DNA from: Pelagibacteraceae bacterium AG-325-E23
Lineage (GTDB): Bacteria; Pseudomonadota; Alphaproteobacteria; Pelagibacterales; Pelagibacteraceae
Length of the DNA: 64,000 bases
Direction of reading: 5' to 3'
NCBI GenBank assembly: GCA_003282945.1
Contig: QBYG01000001.1
Span: forward strand, 1 to 64,000
The notes under the pieces are model-generated. The model had not been told where the DNA came from. It saw nothing but the letters and a program-made list of their open reading frames with translations, and made no database searches. The position numbers were made by a program, and so were the translations under genes. This document shows positions 8,193 through 16,141 of the stretch, one piece after another. How positions within the stretch are numbered: position 1 is the first letter of the stretch; the number at the start of each line of letters is the position of its first letter.

Positions 8193-9410
8193 TTAATTTT
8201 TCTGCTGTTTTTGTCTTTTTTTTGAAATAAGTTGAGTTAAAGAGTCTACCATTAAATCTGAGGCCTTAAAAATTTCATTTGGCTTAAACTCATGAGACAT
8301 ATTTTTTTCTTCATTTGTCTTATCTTCTATTATTATTCCTTTATCTGGTGAATTGTCCTTTATATAGATTAGAATTAGCCACTCATCATCTGCGGACTCG
8401 TCCCATTTAATAAAGATTTCTCCAGTCTCAAACCTTTTGTCTATACATCTAAAGATAGACATATGTCTGGTGATATATCTTTTGTTTAATTGAAAGACTA
8501 AACTGTTAGCACTTCTATAAAAACTCTCTAAAGCAAATTCAATTTTCTGCCTAACTAAATTATATTCCCTCTCTTTCTGCAGAAGAGCAGATCTATCGTC
8601 AGCTTCATCTGTTTTAACTCCAAGCGCCTCTACTCTTTCTCTTATTTTTTGGTCTCTTATTAATCTATATTTATTTTTTAAGCTTTCTATCCTCTGTTGA
8701 AGCGCACCATAATCTTCTCTTTTTTCTTTTAAGGAAATTCTCTCTAGTTTTTCCAATTCTTTGACTTCTCTTATTCTAAACCTTTCAATTTGCTTTTGAA
8801 TTCTTAATTCTTGTAAAAACTTCTTCTGTCTTTCTGATTGTTCTTTTCTTAAAAGAGCTTGTTCTTTTCGTAAAAATAATTTTAGATCTTTTGATCTTAG
8901 TCTTTCTATTCTTTCTTCTTCTTTTAATTCTTGTTCTTTAAATTTAAGTCTACGCTCTTCATCTAATATTTTTTTATTTTTTATTTTTAACTTTTCTTTA
9001 TCCCTTTTTTCAATATCTATTAATTTTAATCTTCGTTTTTCATCTTTTCTTTGGGATTTGAATTCATTTATTTTTCCTTCTATAGAATTGAAAAATTTTG
9101 AAATACCTCTATCCACAGCAAAAATATCAAATTTTACTTTAACATTTAACTTAGATTTTATTTTTTCCTCAACTCTTACAGATTTTGTGATTAAATTATT
9201 TTTAATTACTTTCTTTAGAATTTTTTTTTTTTTTGATTTAGTCTTTTTTACTTTAAAAATTTTCCTTGATTTCTTATTTTTTTTTTTATTTTTTACTTTA
9301 GCTTTTTTTACTTTTAAAATTATCTTTGGTTTATTAACTTTTTTCTTATTTTTAGGTTTGGCTTTCTTTTTATTTTTTATTGGAATTTTCTTTATTTTTT
9401 TTTTTTTCAT
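8193..9410 (-). CDS. Lysine-rich tail plus coiled-coil protein, unknown
   Basis: A 405-residue protein in three parts. Residues 1-70 are an extreme basic tail (about 39 lysines, with scattered Pro, Val and Ile, like a histone H1 tail). Residues about 110-285 are a long charged Lys/Glu/Arg coiled coil with repeated RKEQ and EERI/ERL units. Residues about 286-405 look globular (FYRSANSLVFQLNKRYITRH, DEWLILIYIKD). No signal peptide or membrane helix is visible. I do not recognise the family. The tail could bind nucleic acid or another polyanion. It converges on the XRE regulator with a 3-base gap. Long A/T runs in the tail codons make this spot slip-prone in sequencing and replication. Confidence 0.7.
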   Translation of the reverse strand: MKKKKIKKIPIKNKKKAKPKNKKKVNKPKIILKVKKAKVKNKKKNKKSRKIFKVKKTKSKKKKILKKVIKNNLITKSVRVEEKIKSKLNVKVKFDIFAVDRGISKFFNSIEGKINEFKSQRKDEKRRLKLIDIEKRDKEKLKIKNKKILDEERRLKFKEQELKEEERIERLRSKDLKLFLRKEQALLRKEQSERQKKFLQELRIQKQIERFRIREVKELEKLERISLKEKREDYGALQQRIESLKNKYRLIRDQKIRERVEALGVKTDEADDRSALLQKEREYNLVRQKIEFALESFYRSANSLVFQLNKRYITRHMSIFRCIDKRFETGEIFIKWDESADDEWLILIYIKDNSPDKGIIIEDKTNEEKNMSHEFKPNEIFKASDLMVDSLTQLISKKRQKQQKN

Positions 9411-9441
9411 TATTACTGTTTAATTATTTATCAGTAATATT

Positions 9442-10629
9442 TTAATAAATATAGTCCCGAGTATTCGGAACAGAAGTATTATCTTTAGTTAATTGGAATT
9501 GAAATACAACCTGATCTCCCCATTTAAAAGCCATTTCACAACTTGCGAGGTAAAATTCCCACATTCTAAAAAATTTTTCATCAAACATATCCAGTACCTC
9601 TTCTTTCTTTGATAAAAATCTTTCTTTCCAATGTCTAAGCGTATGTGCATAATGTAATCTTAGAACTTCAATGTCAGAAATAATTAGACCCGAGTTTTCA
9701 ATGGGCTTAACTGCTTCACTAAGGCTCGGAGTATACCCTCCAGGAAAAATATATTTTGTTATCCAAGGCTGTGGGTCTCTTGGAGGCATTGTAGAACCAA
9801 TTGTATGAATAAGTGCTATTCCTTTCTCATTAAGTAGCTTTGAGACTGTATTAAAATATGTTCTGTAAAATTTTCTTCCTACATGTTCAAACATTCCAAC
9901 ACTTACAATTTTGTCAAACTTCTCATTTAACTGCCTATAATCAATAAGTTTAAACTCTACTTGATTTGATAAATTCATCTCTTTTGCTTTGTTTTTGCTA
10001 TATTCAAACTGATTTTCAGATAAAGTTATACCAGTCACTGATGCATTAGTCTCTTTTGCAATTTCTAATGCTAGTGTTCCCCATCCTGAACCAATATCTA
10101 GAACTTTTTGGTTAGGCTTTATATTTAACTTTTTAATAATGTGATGCATTTTATTTTTTTGGGCTTCTTCTAAAGTATCATTTTCGTTTTTAAAATATGC
10201 ACAAGAGTATTGTCTATTTTTATCCAAAAATAGGTCATAGAGTTTCTCAGAGATATCATAATGATGTGCTACATTTTCTTTAGATTTAACGATTTTATTA
10301 AAGCTTGTTAAATATCTAAACGTACCTTTTATTTTTTTTATAACAGTTCCATAAAAATTTATATCTCCTCTACCAATATTTCTAAAAGCTAAATCTAAAA
10401 ATTCAGTGATTGTACCATTTTGAATTACCAAGGATCCATTCATATATGCCTCGCCAAAATATAGATCTGGATTTATAAGTAATTTTTGCATTAATTTTTG
10501 ATCAAATAATTTTAAAACAATTGGTTTTTCCTTAACAGGATTTCCAATTACATATTTTTTTGAATTGGCATCTATAAGTTCAAAACCATCATATTTAATT
10601 AAATTATTTAAGAAACTTACTAAACTCAT
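9442..10629 (-). CDS. cfa: Cyclopropane-fatty-acyl-phospholipid synthase family methyltransferase
   Basis: A 395-residue SAM-dependent enzyme that adds a methylene bridge to unsaturated acyl chains of membrane phospholipids. AHHYDIS (121-127) and the SAM site VLDIGSGWGTLAL (176-188) are diagnostic. GMFEHVG and the C-terminal LRHWKERF are also family features. Length is normal. The reaction at the membrane surface is family knowledge; relatives that make methyl-branched or other modified fatty acids cannot be excluded. It follows the DapA-like gene with a one-base gap, so the two form an operon. Confidence 0.92.
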   Translation of the reverse strand: MSLVSFLNNLIKYDGFELIDANSKKYVIGNPVKEKPIVLKLFDQKLMQKLLINPDLYFGEAYMNGSLVIQNGTITEFLDLAFRNIGRGDINFYGTVIKKIKGTFRYLTSFNKIVKSKENVAHHYDISEKLYDLFLDKNRQYSCAYFKNENDTLEEAQKNKMHHIIKKLNIKPNQKVLDIGSGWGTLALEIAKETNASVTGITLSENQFEYSKNKAKEMNLSNQVEFKLIDYRQLNEKFDKIVSVGMFEHVGRKFYRTYFNTVSKLLNEKGIALIHTIGSTMPPRDPQPWITKYIFPGGYTPSLSEAVKPIENSGLIISDIEVLRLHYAHTLRHWKERFLSKKEEVLDMFDEKFFRMWEFYLASCEMAFKWGDQVVFQFQLTKDNTSVPNTRDYIY

Positions 10630-10630
10630 C

Positions 10631-11515
10631 TTATGCTGCTTTTAATGTCTCCATATTAAAATTTAATTTTTTCAAATTTAAAAAAAATTCCTCTTTTTCT
10701 GCTTCATTTAAAAGCTTTAACGGAGGTAGAAGATTTTGATAAATTTGGTTTTTCTCTGACATTAATGTATGAAGTCCTGATATTAAGTTATAATTATCAA
10801 ATGATGCTCTAATACCACATAATTTTTCGTTTGATGTTTGGGGTAGATTTTTTTGAAAGTTATCATAAACTTCTCTAGCAAGATATGCAGTAACATTTGT
10901 GGTTGCTGTTATTATACCATCACATCCTAATTCTAATCCTTTTAATAACTTTGCCTCAGATCCTGGAAAAATTGAAAAATTTTTTATTTTTAAAGTTTCA
11001 AATAAATTATAGCTACTGTCTTTAACACCAACGATTTGATTAGGAAATTTTTTAACTAAATTTTCAACACATTGAATACTAAATTTATATCCACAAAGTT
11101 TTTCAAAATTATATAAAATAATCTTACAATCATTGATTTCTTTTATTATTTTTGAATAAAAATTAATTACCTCTTCATCACCATATTTATAATAAGCGGG
11201 AGGCATAATTAAAAAATTACTAAAACCCATTGATTTCGAAATTTTCATTAAATTGATCGTATCAATTAAAGAATTTAGTCCAGTTCCAATTATAAATTTA
11301 TTTTTGTATTTGCTTTTAGGTAGCTCATTTATTAATTGAATTTTTTCACTTAATGATATCAGTTGAGACTGACCAGTGCTGCCAAAGAAAACGACGCCAT
11401 GACAACCTAAATCAATAACATTTTCTGCATGTTTAATGGTATTTTTAACGTCTAATGCAAGATTTTCATCCAACACTGATAATCCTGCAGCATATACACC
11501 TTTAATTTGTTCCAT
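10631..11515 (-). CDS. DapA-superfamily (DHDPS/NAL) aldolase, specificity unknown
   Basis: A 294-residue class I aldolase of the dihydrodipicolinate synthase/N-acetylneuraminate lyase fold. The Schiff-base lysine is K165 in GVKDSS and the catalytic tyrosine is Y135 in LYN. The pyruvate-binding GTTGES motif is altered to GSTGQS (45-50), and the arginine that follows the tyrosine in true DapA (used for aspartate semialdehyde) is not seen in NFEKLCGYK. It is therefore unlikely to be the lysine-pathway enzyme and more likely cleaves or makes a 2-keto-3-deoxy sugar acid. It is upstream of cfa by one base. Confidence 0.8.
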   Translation of the reverse strand: MEQIKGVYAAGLSVLDENLALDVKNTIKHAENVIDLGCHGVVFFGSTGQSQLISLSEKIQLINELPKSKYKNKFIIGTGLNSLIDTINLMKISKSMGFSNFLIMPPAYYKYGDEEVINFYSKIIKEINDCKIILYNFEKLCGYKFSIQCVENLVKKFPNQIVGVKDSSYNLFETLKIKNFSIFPGSEAKLLKGLELGCDGIITATTNVTAYLAREVYDNFQKNLPQTSNEKLCGIRASFDNYNLISGLHTLMSEKNQIYQNLLPPLKLLNEAEKEEFFLNLKKLNFNMETLKAA

Positions 11516-11563
11516 AGTTAAAATTTATATAAAAATTCAAATTAGTAAAGGTTATAAAAACAT

Positions 11564-12517
11564 ATGAATATACTTGTTATACAAAACCGTATGGGTATTG
11601 GAGACATGGTAATTTTCTTACCTTTCGTTGAAGCGATCTCAAAAAAATATAATTCATCTGTAACGCTTTTAATAAAGGAAAGTACGAAAGCTAGAGAATA
11701 TACAAATAATTTAAATTTTATTAAAAAAATAATTTATTTAAAAAGAGATAAAAAAAATGATTTTCATAGTGGTTTATCAGGTTTTTTTAATTTAAAAAAT
11801 GAGATCAAAAATAATTCATTTGATAAAGTTTTTATTTTTAATTCATCTATAAGATACAGACTTATTTGCAAATTTGCGGGTATTAGAACTATATTTCAAT
11901 ATCCTTTATTTGAAAAAAAAGAACAACACTTAATTGAAGCTGCCCAAAAATTGTTAGAAAAAATTAATTTAAAAGTAGTAAGTAATCCTCAAATTAATAT
12001 TGATGAAAGTTCAATTAAACAAGCTGTTAAAAATCTCTCCATATCAAAAACTAAAACTAATATTTTATTAGGAATTGGTGGCTCAGGATCTTCAAAAAGA
12101 ATACCAGCAGATAAATTTAAAAAGTTTATAGAATTAGCTATTAAGGATTATGACTGTATTTTTTATTTAGCAACTGGTAAAAATGAAGAAGAGCAGTTAA
12201 TACTTAATAATATATTGTCATCTTATAAAGAAATTTGTGTATCTTTAGATAATAATTCAATTTCAGAAATATTACCAATCATTAAAAATTGTAACATATC
12301 AATTTGTAACGACTCAAGTTTTAGTCACCTTTCTGCTGCTTTAAATGTTCCTACAATAGTTTTGATGTCTGACACCCCGTTACTATATGGTAGTTACAGT
12401 CCGAATATGTATCCGATAATTCCTGACGGAATGGAGAATGTTTCCCATAATTCACGAGGAAAAGAGAAAATTAATCCAGAGAAAATTTTTAAAAAATTTA
12501 AATCAATTATTAGCTAA
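11564..12517 (+). CDS. Glycosyltransferase family 9 (heptosyltransferase-like)
   Basis: A 317-residue cytoplasmic GT-B enzyme. The N-terminus NILVIQNRMGIGDMVIFLP is the usual GT9 opening, and the second half has the donor-site patterns LLGIGGSGSSKR and CNDSSFSHLSAALNVPTIVL. The family transfers heptose or related sugars in lipopolysaccharide core synthesis; the acceptor here is unknown. It stands alone, divergent from the DapA-like gene, and its stop overlaps the convergent J-protein gene by 8 bases. Confidence 0.85.
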   Translation: MNILVIQNRMGIGDMVIFLPFVEAISKKYNSSVTLLIKESTKAREYTNNLNFIKKIIYLKRDKKNDFHSGLSGFFNLKNEIKNNSFDKVFIFNSSIRYRLICKFAGIRTIFQYPLFEKKEQHLIEAAQKLLEKINLKVVSNPQINIDESSIKQAVKNLSISKTKTNILLGIGGSGSSKRIPADKFKKFIELAIKDYDCIFYLATGKNEEEQLILNNILSSYKEICVSLDNNSISEILPIIKNCNISICNDSSFSHLSAALNVPTIVLMSDTPLLYGSYSPNMYPIIPDGMENVSHNSRGKEKINPEKIFKKFKSIIS

Positions 12518-13019
12518 TATTTTTAATTACAATTTCTTTCGCTTCATTCACTATTGAGGCTAGCCTAGTCAGTTCTGGACTTACATCTGGATGAATTTTT
12601 TTCATGATCGATTTATATGACTGCATTACTTGGGTTTTGGTATATTTTTTATCAGATTTTAAATTTAGTATCTTGTAAGCCTCATCCAAGGATAAGCTTT
12701 GTTTATTTACTGATTGATTAAAATTATTAAAATTAAATCTTCCCGAATTTCTTAACACTCTAAAAAGACCCCATAATCTGAGAAGTTGAAATAATGATAT
12801 TCCAGCTTTAGTTTTTATCAGTGGTAAGATTGCGAGTACAAAAGGTAATGAAAATATATATCTTCCAGCATAGGCCATTAAAATAGCCAATACTATTGCA
12901 GAAAAAATAATTAATATTCTTATAAATTTTGAAATTTTTTTAGCTGAGGTCCTAGCAAACCAAGTAAGAAGAACATATACAATGACAAAAATAATCAGTG
13001 TTATAAAAAAAATATTCAT
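12510..13019 (-). CDS. Membrane-anchored J-domain protein
   Basis: A 169-residue protein with an N-terminal membrane helix (1-20), one or two further hydrophobic stretches (about 34-70) and a C-terminal J-domain (about 110-169) with HPD at 143-145. This is the layout of small alphaproteobacterial TIM14-like DnaJ proteins, which recruit DnaK to the inner membrane. The client is unknown. It is divergent from ptrB with only 18 bases between the two starts, so the promoters must overlap. It is the second membrane J-protein in this window. Confidence 0.85.
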   Translation of the reverse strand: MNIFFITLIIFVIVYVLLTWFARTSAKKISKFIRILIIFSAIVLAILMAYAGRYIFSLPFVLAILPLIKTKAGISLFQLLRLWGLFRVLRNSGRFNFNNFNQSVNKQSLSLDEAYKILNLKSDKKYTKTQVMQSYKSIMKKIHPDVSPELTRLASIVNEAKEIVIKNIS

Positions 13020-13037
13020 ATATTAATTCAATTCAAA

Positions 13038-15113
13038 ATGAAATTACCACAGCTTGAAAAGAAACCTGAAATAAAATCTTGTCACAACAAGACGTGGACG
13101 GATGATTATAGTTGGATCCATCAACCGAATATTCTAGAGGTTTTAAGGGATAGCTCCAAACTTTTGCCGGAAGTAAGAAAATATTTGGAAGATGAAAATG
13201 AGTTTTTTTCTGATCAAATGAAAGATACTGAACGTATTCAAAAAAAACTTTTTGATGAAATTAAAGCAAGAATCAAACTGGATGATGAGTCACTTCCTTA
13301 CAAAGATAAAAATTATGAGTATTGGACTAAAACTACTGCAAAAGGAAATTATTCTATTAAATTAAGAAGAAAAATCGGTGAGGAAAAAGTTGAGGAAATA
13401 TGGAATGGCGACAAAGAAAAGGAAAAAATTAAAACAGAATATTTTGGTTTAGGAGACTTAGAGGTAAGTTTTAACGACGAGTTTCTTGGATATTCTTTAG
13501 ATTTGAAAGGATCTGAGTATTACACAATTTATATAAGAAATATAAAATCTGGAAATTTAGTCACTGAAAAAATTGAAGAGACGAGTGGTAGCATCGAATT
13601 TAGTTTGGATGATAAATATATATTTTATTCTAAATTAGACAAACATCACAGGCCTAGAACTATTTATAGACACAAAATTGGAACAGCGACAAAAGATGAT
13701 TTATTGATCTTTGAAGAAAAAAGTGAGGCATTTACTGTTGGTATTGGCTTAAGTTCAGATGAAAAATATTTTATGATTACAAGTTCCGATCATAACACTT
13801 CGGAACAATATTATTTTGAAGTCGATGAAAATAATCCAAATCCTAAATTAATCCAAAAGAGAAAAAGAGGTATAATTTACTCAGTAAATTCTTGGGATAA
13901 CTATTTTTATAAACATACAAATGAAAATGCTGAAGATTTTAAAATTGATAGGTGTACTGATTTAGTTGAACAAAAATGGGAGGCATTTGTTGCTGCAAAA
14001 GATGAAGTATTGATAGGAGGTTTAGTATTTTTAAGTAATTGGGTAATTAGATCTGAGACATCTAATGCACTTGGAAAAATAATTTTACGTGACCCGAAGA
14101 CAAACAAAGAAGAAGAGATAATTTTTAGTGATGAAAAAGTAATTGTGCCAAGTATATCATTGACTCAAAAAGATAAAAAAACGGACAATGTATATTTATC
14201 ATATTCTTCACCTAAAACACCAGGGAGGACTTATTTATATAATTTAAAATCAAAAGAAAAAAAACTTGTTAAAGAACAAGAAATTCCATCTGGACATAAT
14301 CCAAATGATTATGTGGTTGAACGTATTGAATGCCCATCTCATGATGGGAGAATGGTGCCAATAACTATAACAAGACATAAGGATACAGTTCTGGATGGAT
14401 CATCAAACCTTTTACTATATGGCTATGGTTCTTATGGAAATTCGATGTCTCCTGGTTTTTCATCTACACGACTAAGCCTCATTGATAGAAATATAATTTG
14501 GGTTACAGCACATATAAGGGGGGGAATGGAAAGAGGAATGAAATGGTGGAAGGAAGGAAAACTTTTAAACAAAAAAAATACATTTGAAGATTATATTGCT
14601 GTTGGAAAATTCTTGATTGAAAAAAAGTATACTTCTAAAGGAAAAATTATAGGTATGGGTGGTTCAGCAGGAGGGTTGTTGATGGGGGTAGTTGTAAATG
14701 CAGCGCCTGAGCTATTTTTAGGGTTAATAATGGCTGTGCCGTTTGTAGACTCCTTGACTACTAATCTTGACCATTCTCTACCCTTAACCATTGGAGAATT
14801 TGATGAATTTGGAAATGCTAAAGATAACAAGGATCATTTTGACTATATTTACTCATACGCTCCTTACAACAATATTAAAAAAATGGATTATCCAAATATT
14901 TTAATAACTACTAGTCTTAGTGACAATAGAGTTCTGTTTGATGAACCAGCAAAATTTACTGCAAAACTAAGAGACTATAAGACAGATAATAATTTACTAT
15001 TATTAAAAACTGAGATGAACGCCGGTCATGGAGGAAAATCTGGCAGAGATGGTGCAATTGAAGAAATAGCTCTTGATTATGCTTTTGCTTTAAAAATTGC
15101 AGAAAAAATTTAA
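13038..15113 (+). CDS. ptrB: Oligopeptidase B (S9 prolyl oligopeptidase family)
   Basis: A 691-residue cytoplasmic serine peptidase that cuts short peptides after basic residues. The N-terminal two-thirds is the beta-propeller that limits substrate size. The catalytic alpha/beta-hydrolase domain carries Ser543 in GGSAGG, Asp629 in LSDNRV and His664 in NAGHGG. Length and order match oligopeptidase B. No signal peptide is visible. It is transcribed alone, divergent from the J-protein, and followed by the hsp20 promoter. Likely a peptide-scavenging or peptide-turnover enzyme. Confidence 0.92.
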   Translation: MKLPQLEKKPEIKSCHNKTWTDDYSWIHQPNILEVLRDSSKLLPEVRKYLEDENEFFSDQMKDTERIQKKLFDEIKARIKLDDESLPYKDKNYEYWTKTTAKGNYSIKLRRKIGEEKVEEIWNGDKEKEKIKTEYFGLGDLEVSFNDEFLGYSLDLKGSEYYTIYIRNIKSGNLVTEKIEETSGSIEFSLDDKYIFYSKLDKHHRPRTIYRHKIGTATKDDLLIFEEKSEAFTVGIGLSSDEKYFMITSSDHNTSEQYYFEVDENNPNPKLIQKRKRGIIYSVNSWDNYFYKHTNENAEDFKIDRCTDLVEQKWEAFVAAKDEVLIGGLVFLSNWVIRSETSNALGKIILRDPKTNKEEEIIFSDEKVIVPSISLTQKDKKTDNVYLSYSSPKTPGRTYLYNLKSKEKKLVKEQEIPSGHNPNDYVVERIECPSHDGRMVPITITRHKDTVLDGSSNLLLYGYGSYGNSMSPGFSSTRLSLIDRNIIWVTAHIRGGMERGMKWWKEGKLLNKKNTFEDYIAVGKFLIEKKYTSKGKIIGMGGSAGGLLMGVVVNAAPELFLGLIMAVPFVDSLTTNLDHSLPLTIGEFDEFGNAKDNKDHFDYIYSYAPYNNIKKMDYPNILITTSLSDNRVLFDEPAKFTAKLRDYKTDNNLLLLKTEMNAGHGGKSGRDGAIEEIALDYAFALKIAEKI

Positions 15114-15118
15114 ATAAT

Positions 15119-15154
15119 CTTGTATTGAAATTTTACGTTTAATCACCATATATA
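15119..15154 (+). promoter_or_regulatory. Putative sigma-32 (heat shock) promoter of hsp20
   Basis: Upstream of hsp20 there is CTTG at 15119-15122 and TTGAAA at 15125-15130, then a 15-base spacer and CCATAT at 15146-15151. This resembles the CTTGAAA / CCATNT heat-shock promoter pattern of alphaproteobacteria. It fits the gene downstream. It was read by eye; no transcription start is known. Confidence 0.5.
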
Positions 15155-15158
15155 GATT

Positions 15159-15214
15159 GTAAGTCGCCTCATGGGGCTTACATAAATTAACTTGCTTTAA
15201 CAAAAGGAGTAAAT
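15159..15214 (+). promoter_or_regulatory. hsp20 leader with hairpin
   Basis: A leader hairpin occupies 15159-15181: GTAAG at 15159-15163 pairs with CTTAC at 15177-15181, with further C-G and G-U pairs inside. A second small stem-loop could pair CTTT (15194-15197) with AAAG just before the GGAG ribosome site at 15205-15208. This might be a simple RNA thermometer over the ribosome site, as in many small heat-shock genes, but the pairing near the site is short. Confidence 0.35.
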
Positions 15215-15661
15215 ATGACAAGTAAGGATCTATCTATCTTTAACTCACTAAGACCATTTTCTATTGGTTTTGACGATATGTTTGACCAATTCGAAAGTAT
15301 GCTTGGTAATGGTGGCATGACAATGCAATCAAATTATCCACCATATAACATAAGAAAAACTGGAAAAGACAACTATTCAATAGAAGTTGCTTTAGCTGGT
15401 TTTAGCAAAAAAGATGTCGAGGTTGAGTTCGAAGATAATATATTAACTGTTAGAACTAAACAGCTTAATAAGTCTGAAGATCAAAATGTAGACGGTGAAA
15501 TAATTCACAAAGGAATATCACAAAGACAATTCGCAAGATCTTTTACTATTGCAGATGATGTAAAAGTGAATGATGCTGAACTTAAGGATGGTCTTTTGAC
15601 AATTGCTTGTGAGAGAATTTTACCAGATCATAAGAAAAAAAGACTTATTGATATTAAGTAA
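15215..15661 (+). CDS. Small heat-shock protein Hsp20
   Basis: A 148-residue ATP-independent holdase of the IbpA type. The alpha-crystallin domain spans about residues 40-142, with the beta-strand pattern YSIEVALAGFSKKDVEVEFED, split here only by position, and EDNILTVRTK. The conserved LKDGLLTIAC segment is near the end. The N-terminal arm has the usual Phe-rich look (RPFSIGFDDMFDQFE). It has a clear AGGAG ribosome site, a heat-shock-like promoter and its own strong terminator, so it is a single-gene unit. It likely binds unfolding proteins for DnaK/ClpB. Confidence 0.95.
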   Translation: MTSKDLSIFNSLRPFSIGFDDMFDQFESMLGNGGMTMQSNYPPYNIRKTGKDNYSIEVALAGFSKKDVEVEFEDNILTVRTKQLNKSEDQNVDGEIIHKGISQRQFARSFTIADDVKVNDAELKDGLLTIACERILPDHKKKRLIDIK

Positions 15662-15676
15662 TAAATTTTAACCTTG

Positions 15677-15702
15677 CTTGTGGGGTTCGCCCCACAAGTT
15701 TA
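15677..15702. terminator. Bidirectional terminator hairpin between hsp20 and the lipoprotein gene
   Basis: A perfect 9-bp stem CTTGTGGGG (15677-15685) with a TTCG loop (15686-15689) and CCCCACAAG (15690-15698). It is GC-rich against an AT-rich background. It lies between two convergent genes and partly abuts the stop of the minus-strand gene, so it probably ends both transcripts, although the T-tract is short. Confidence 0.8.
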
Positions 15703-16002
15703 AAAACATCCACTAGAACTGAAAGCGATAATAGTTCCGTTAGCGTTGACTTCAAATCTTCGTTCACAGGGTACACCATATTTTTTTGTTTTATAAATTA
15801 AAACTTCATTGCCAGTATCATTGACCATATCTTCGTTGGGAGCCCCTAATTCTAACTTCATTTTATTAACATCTCCTCCAACAAATGAACCATATTTTTT
15901 ATTTTCCTTTTCTACAACCGCGTCAGTTTTATTCTGAATAGTTTGACAGCCTGCAGTTAAAAAAAGTATTGATATTAATGTAATAGCGAATCTAATTTTC
16001 AT
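15700..16002 (-). CDS. Small lipoprotein, BamE/SmpA-like
   Basis: A 100-residue protein with a lipoprotein signal: a hydrophobic N-terminus ending in the lipobox LTAGC, with the lipidated Cys at residue 19. The mature part (GSFVGGDVNKMKLELGAPNE, then VLIYKTKKYG and CERRFEVNANGTI) resembles the small alpha/beta fold of SmpA/OmlA/BamE-like lipoproteins. Two further cysteines (CERR and SGCF) could pair. It is likely attached to the outer or inner membrane. The exact family and function are uncertain. It shares the terminator with hsp20. Confidence 0.75.
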   Translation of the reverse strand: MKIRFAITLISILFLTAGCQTIQNKTDAVVEKENKKYGSFVGGDVNKMKLELGAPNEDMVNDTGNEVLIYKTKKYGVPCERRFEVNANGTIIAFSSSGCF

Positions 16003-16141
16003 AATTAATTTATAATACTGAAATGTGACAAAAGATTAACTTAAAAGTTGAAAAAAAAATAAGTTTTCCATCAAAATTAGATAAATATAATGTATTTATA
16101 TTACTTAATTCTTTATTTTTATTACTATCAAACCGATTCTA

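Noticed and set aside
9058..9423. Open frame on the plus strand with an extreme Phe/Leu-rich, membrane-like product
   Set aside because: It is the mirror of the lysine codons of the minus-strand Lys-rich protein (AAA read backwards gives TTT). No ribosome site and no separate support.
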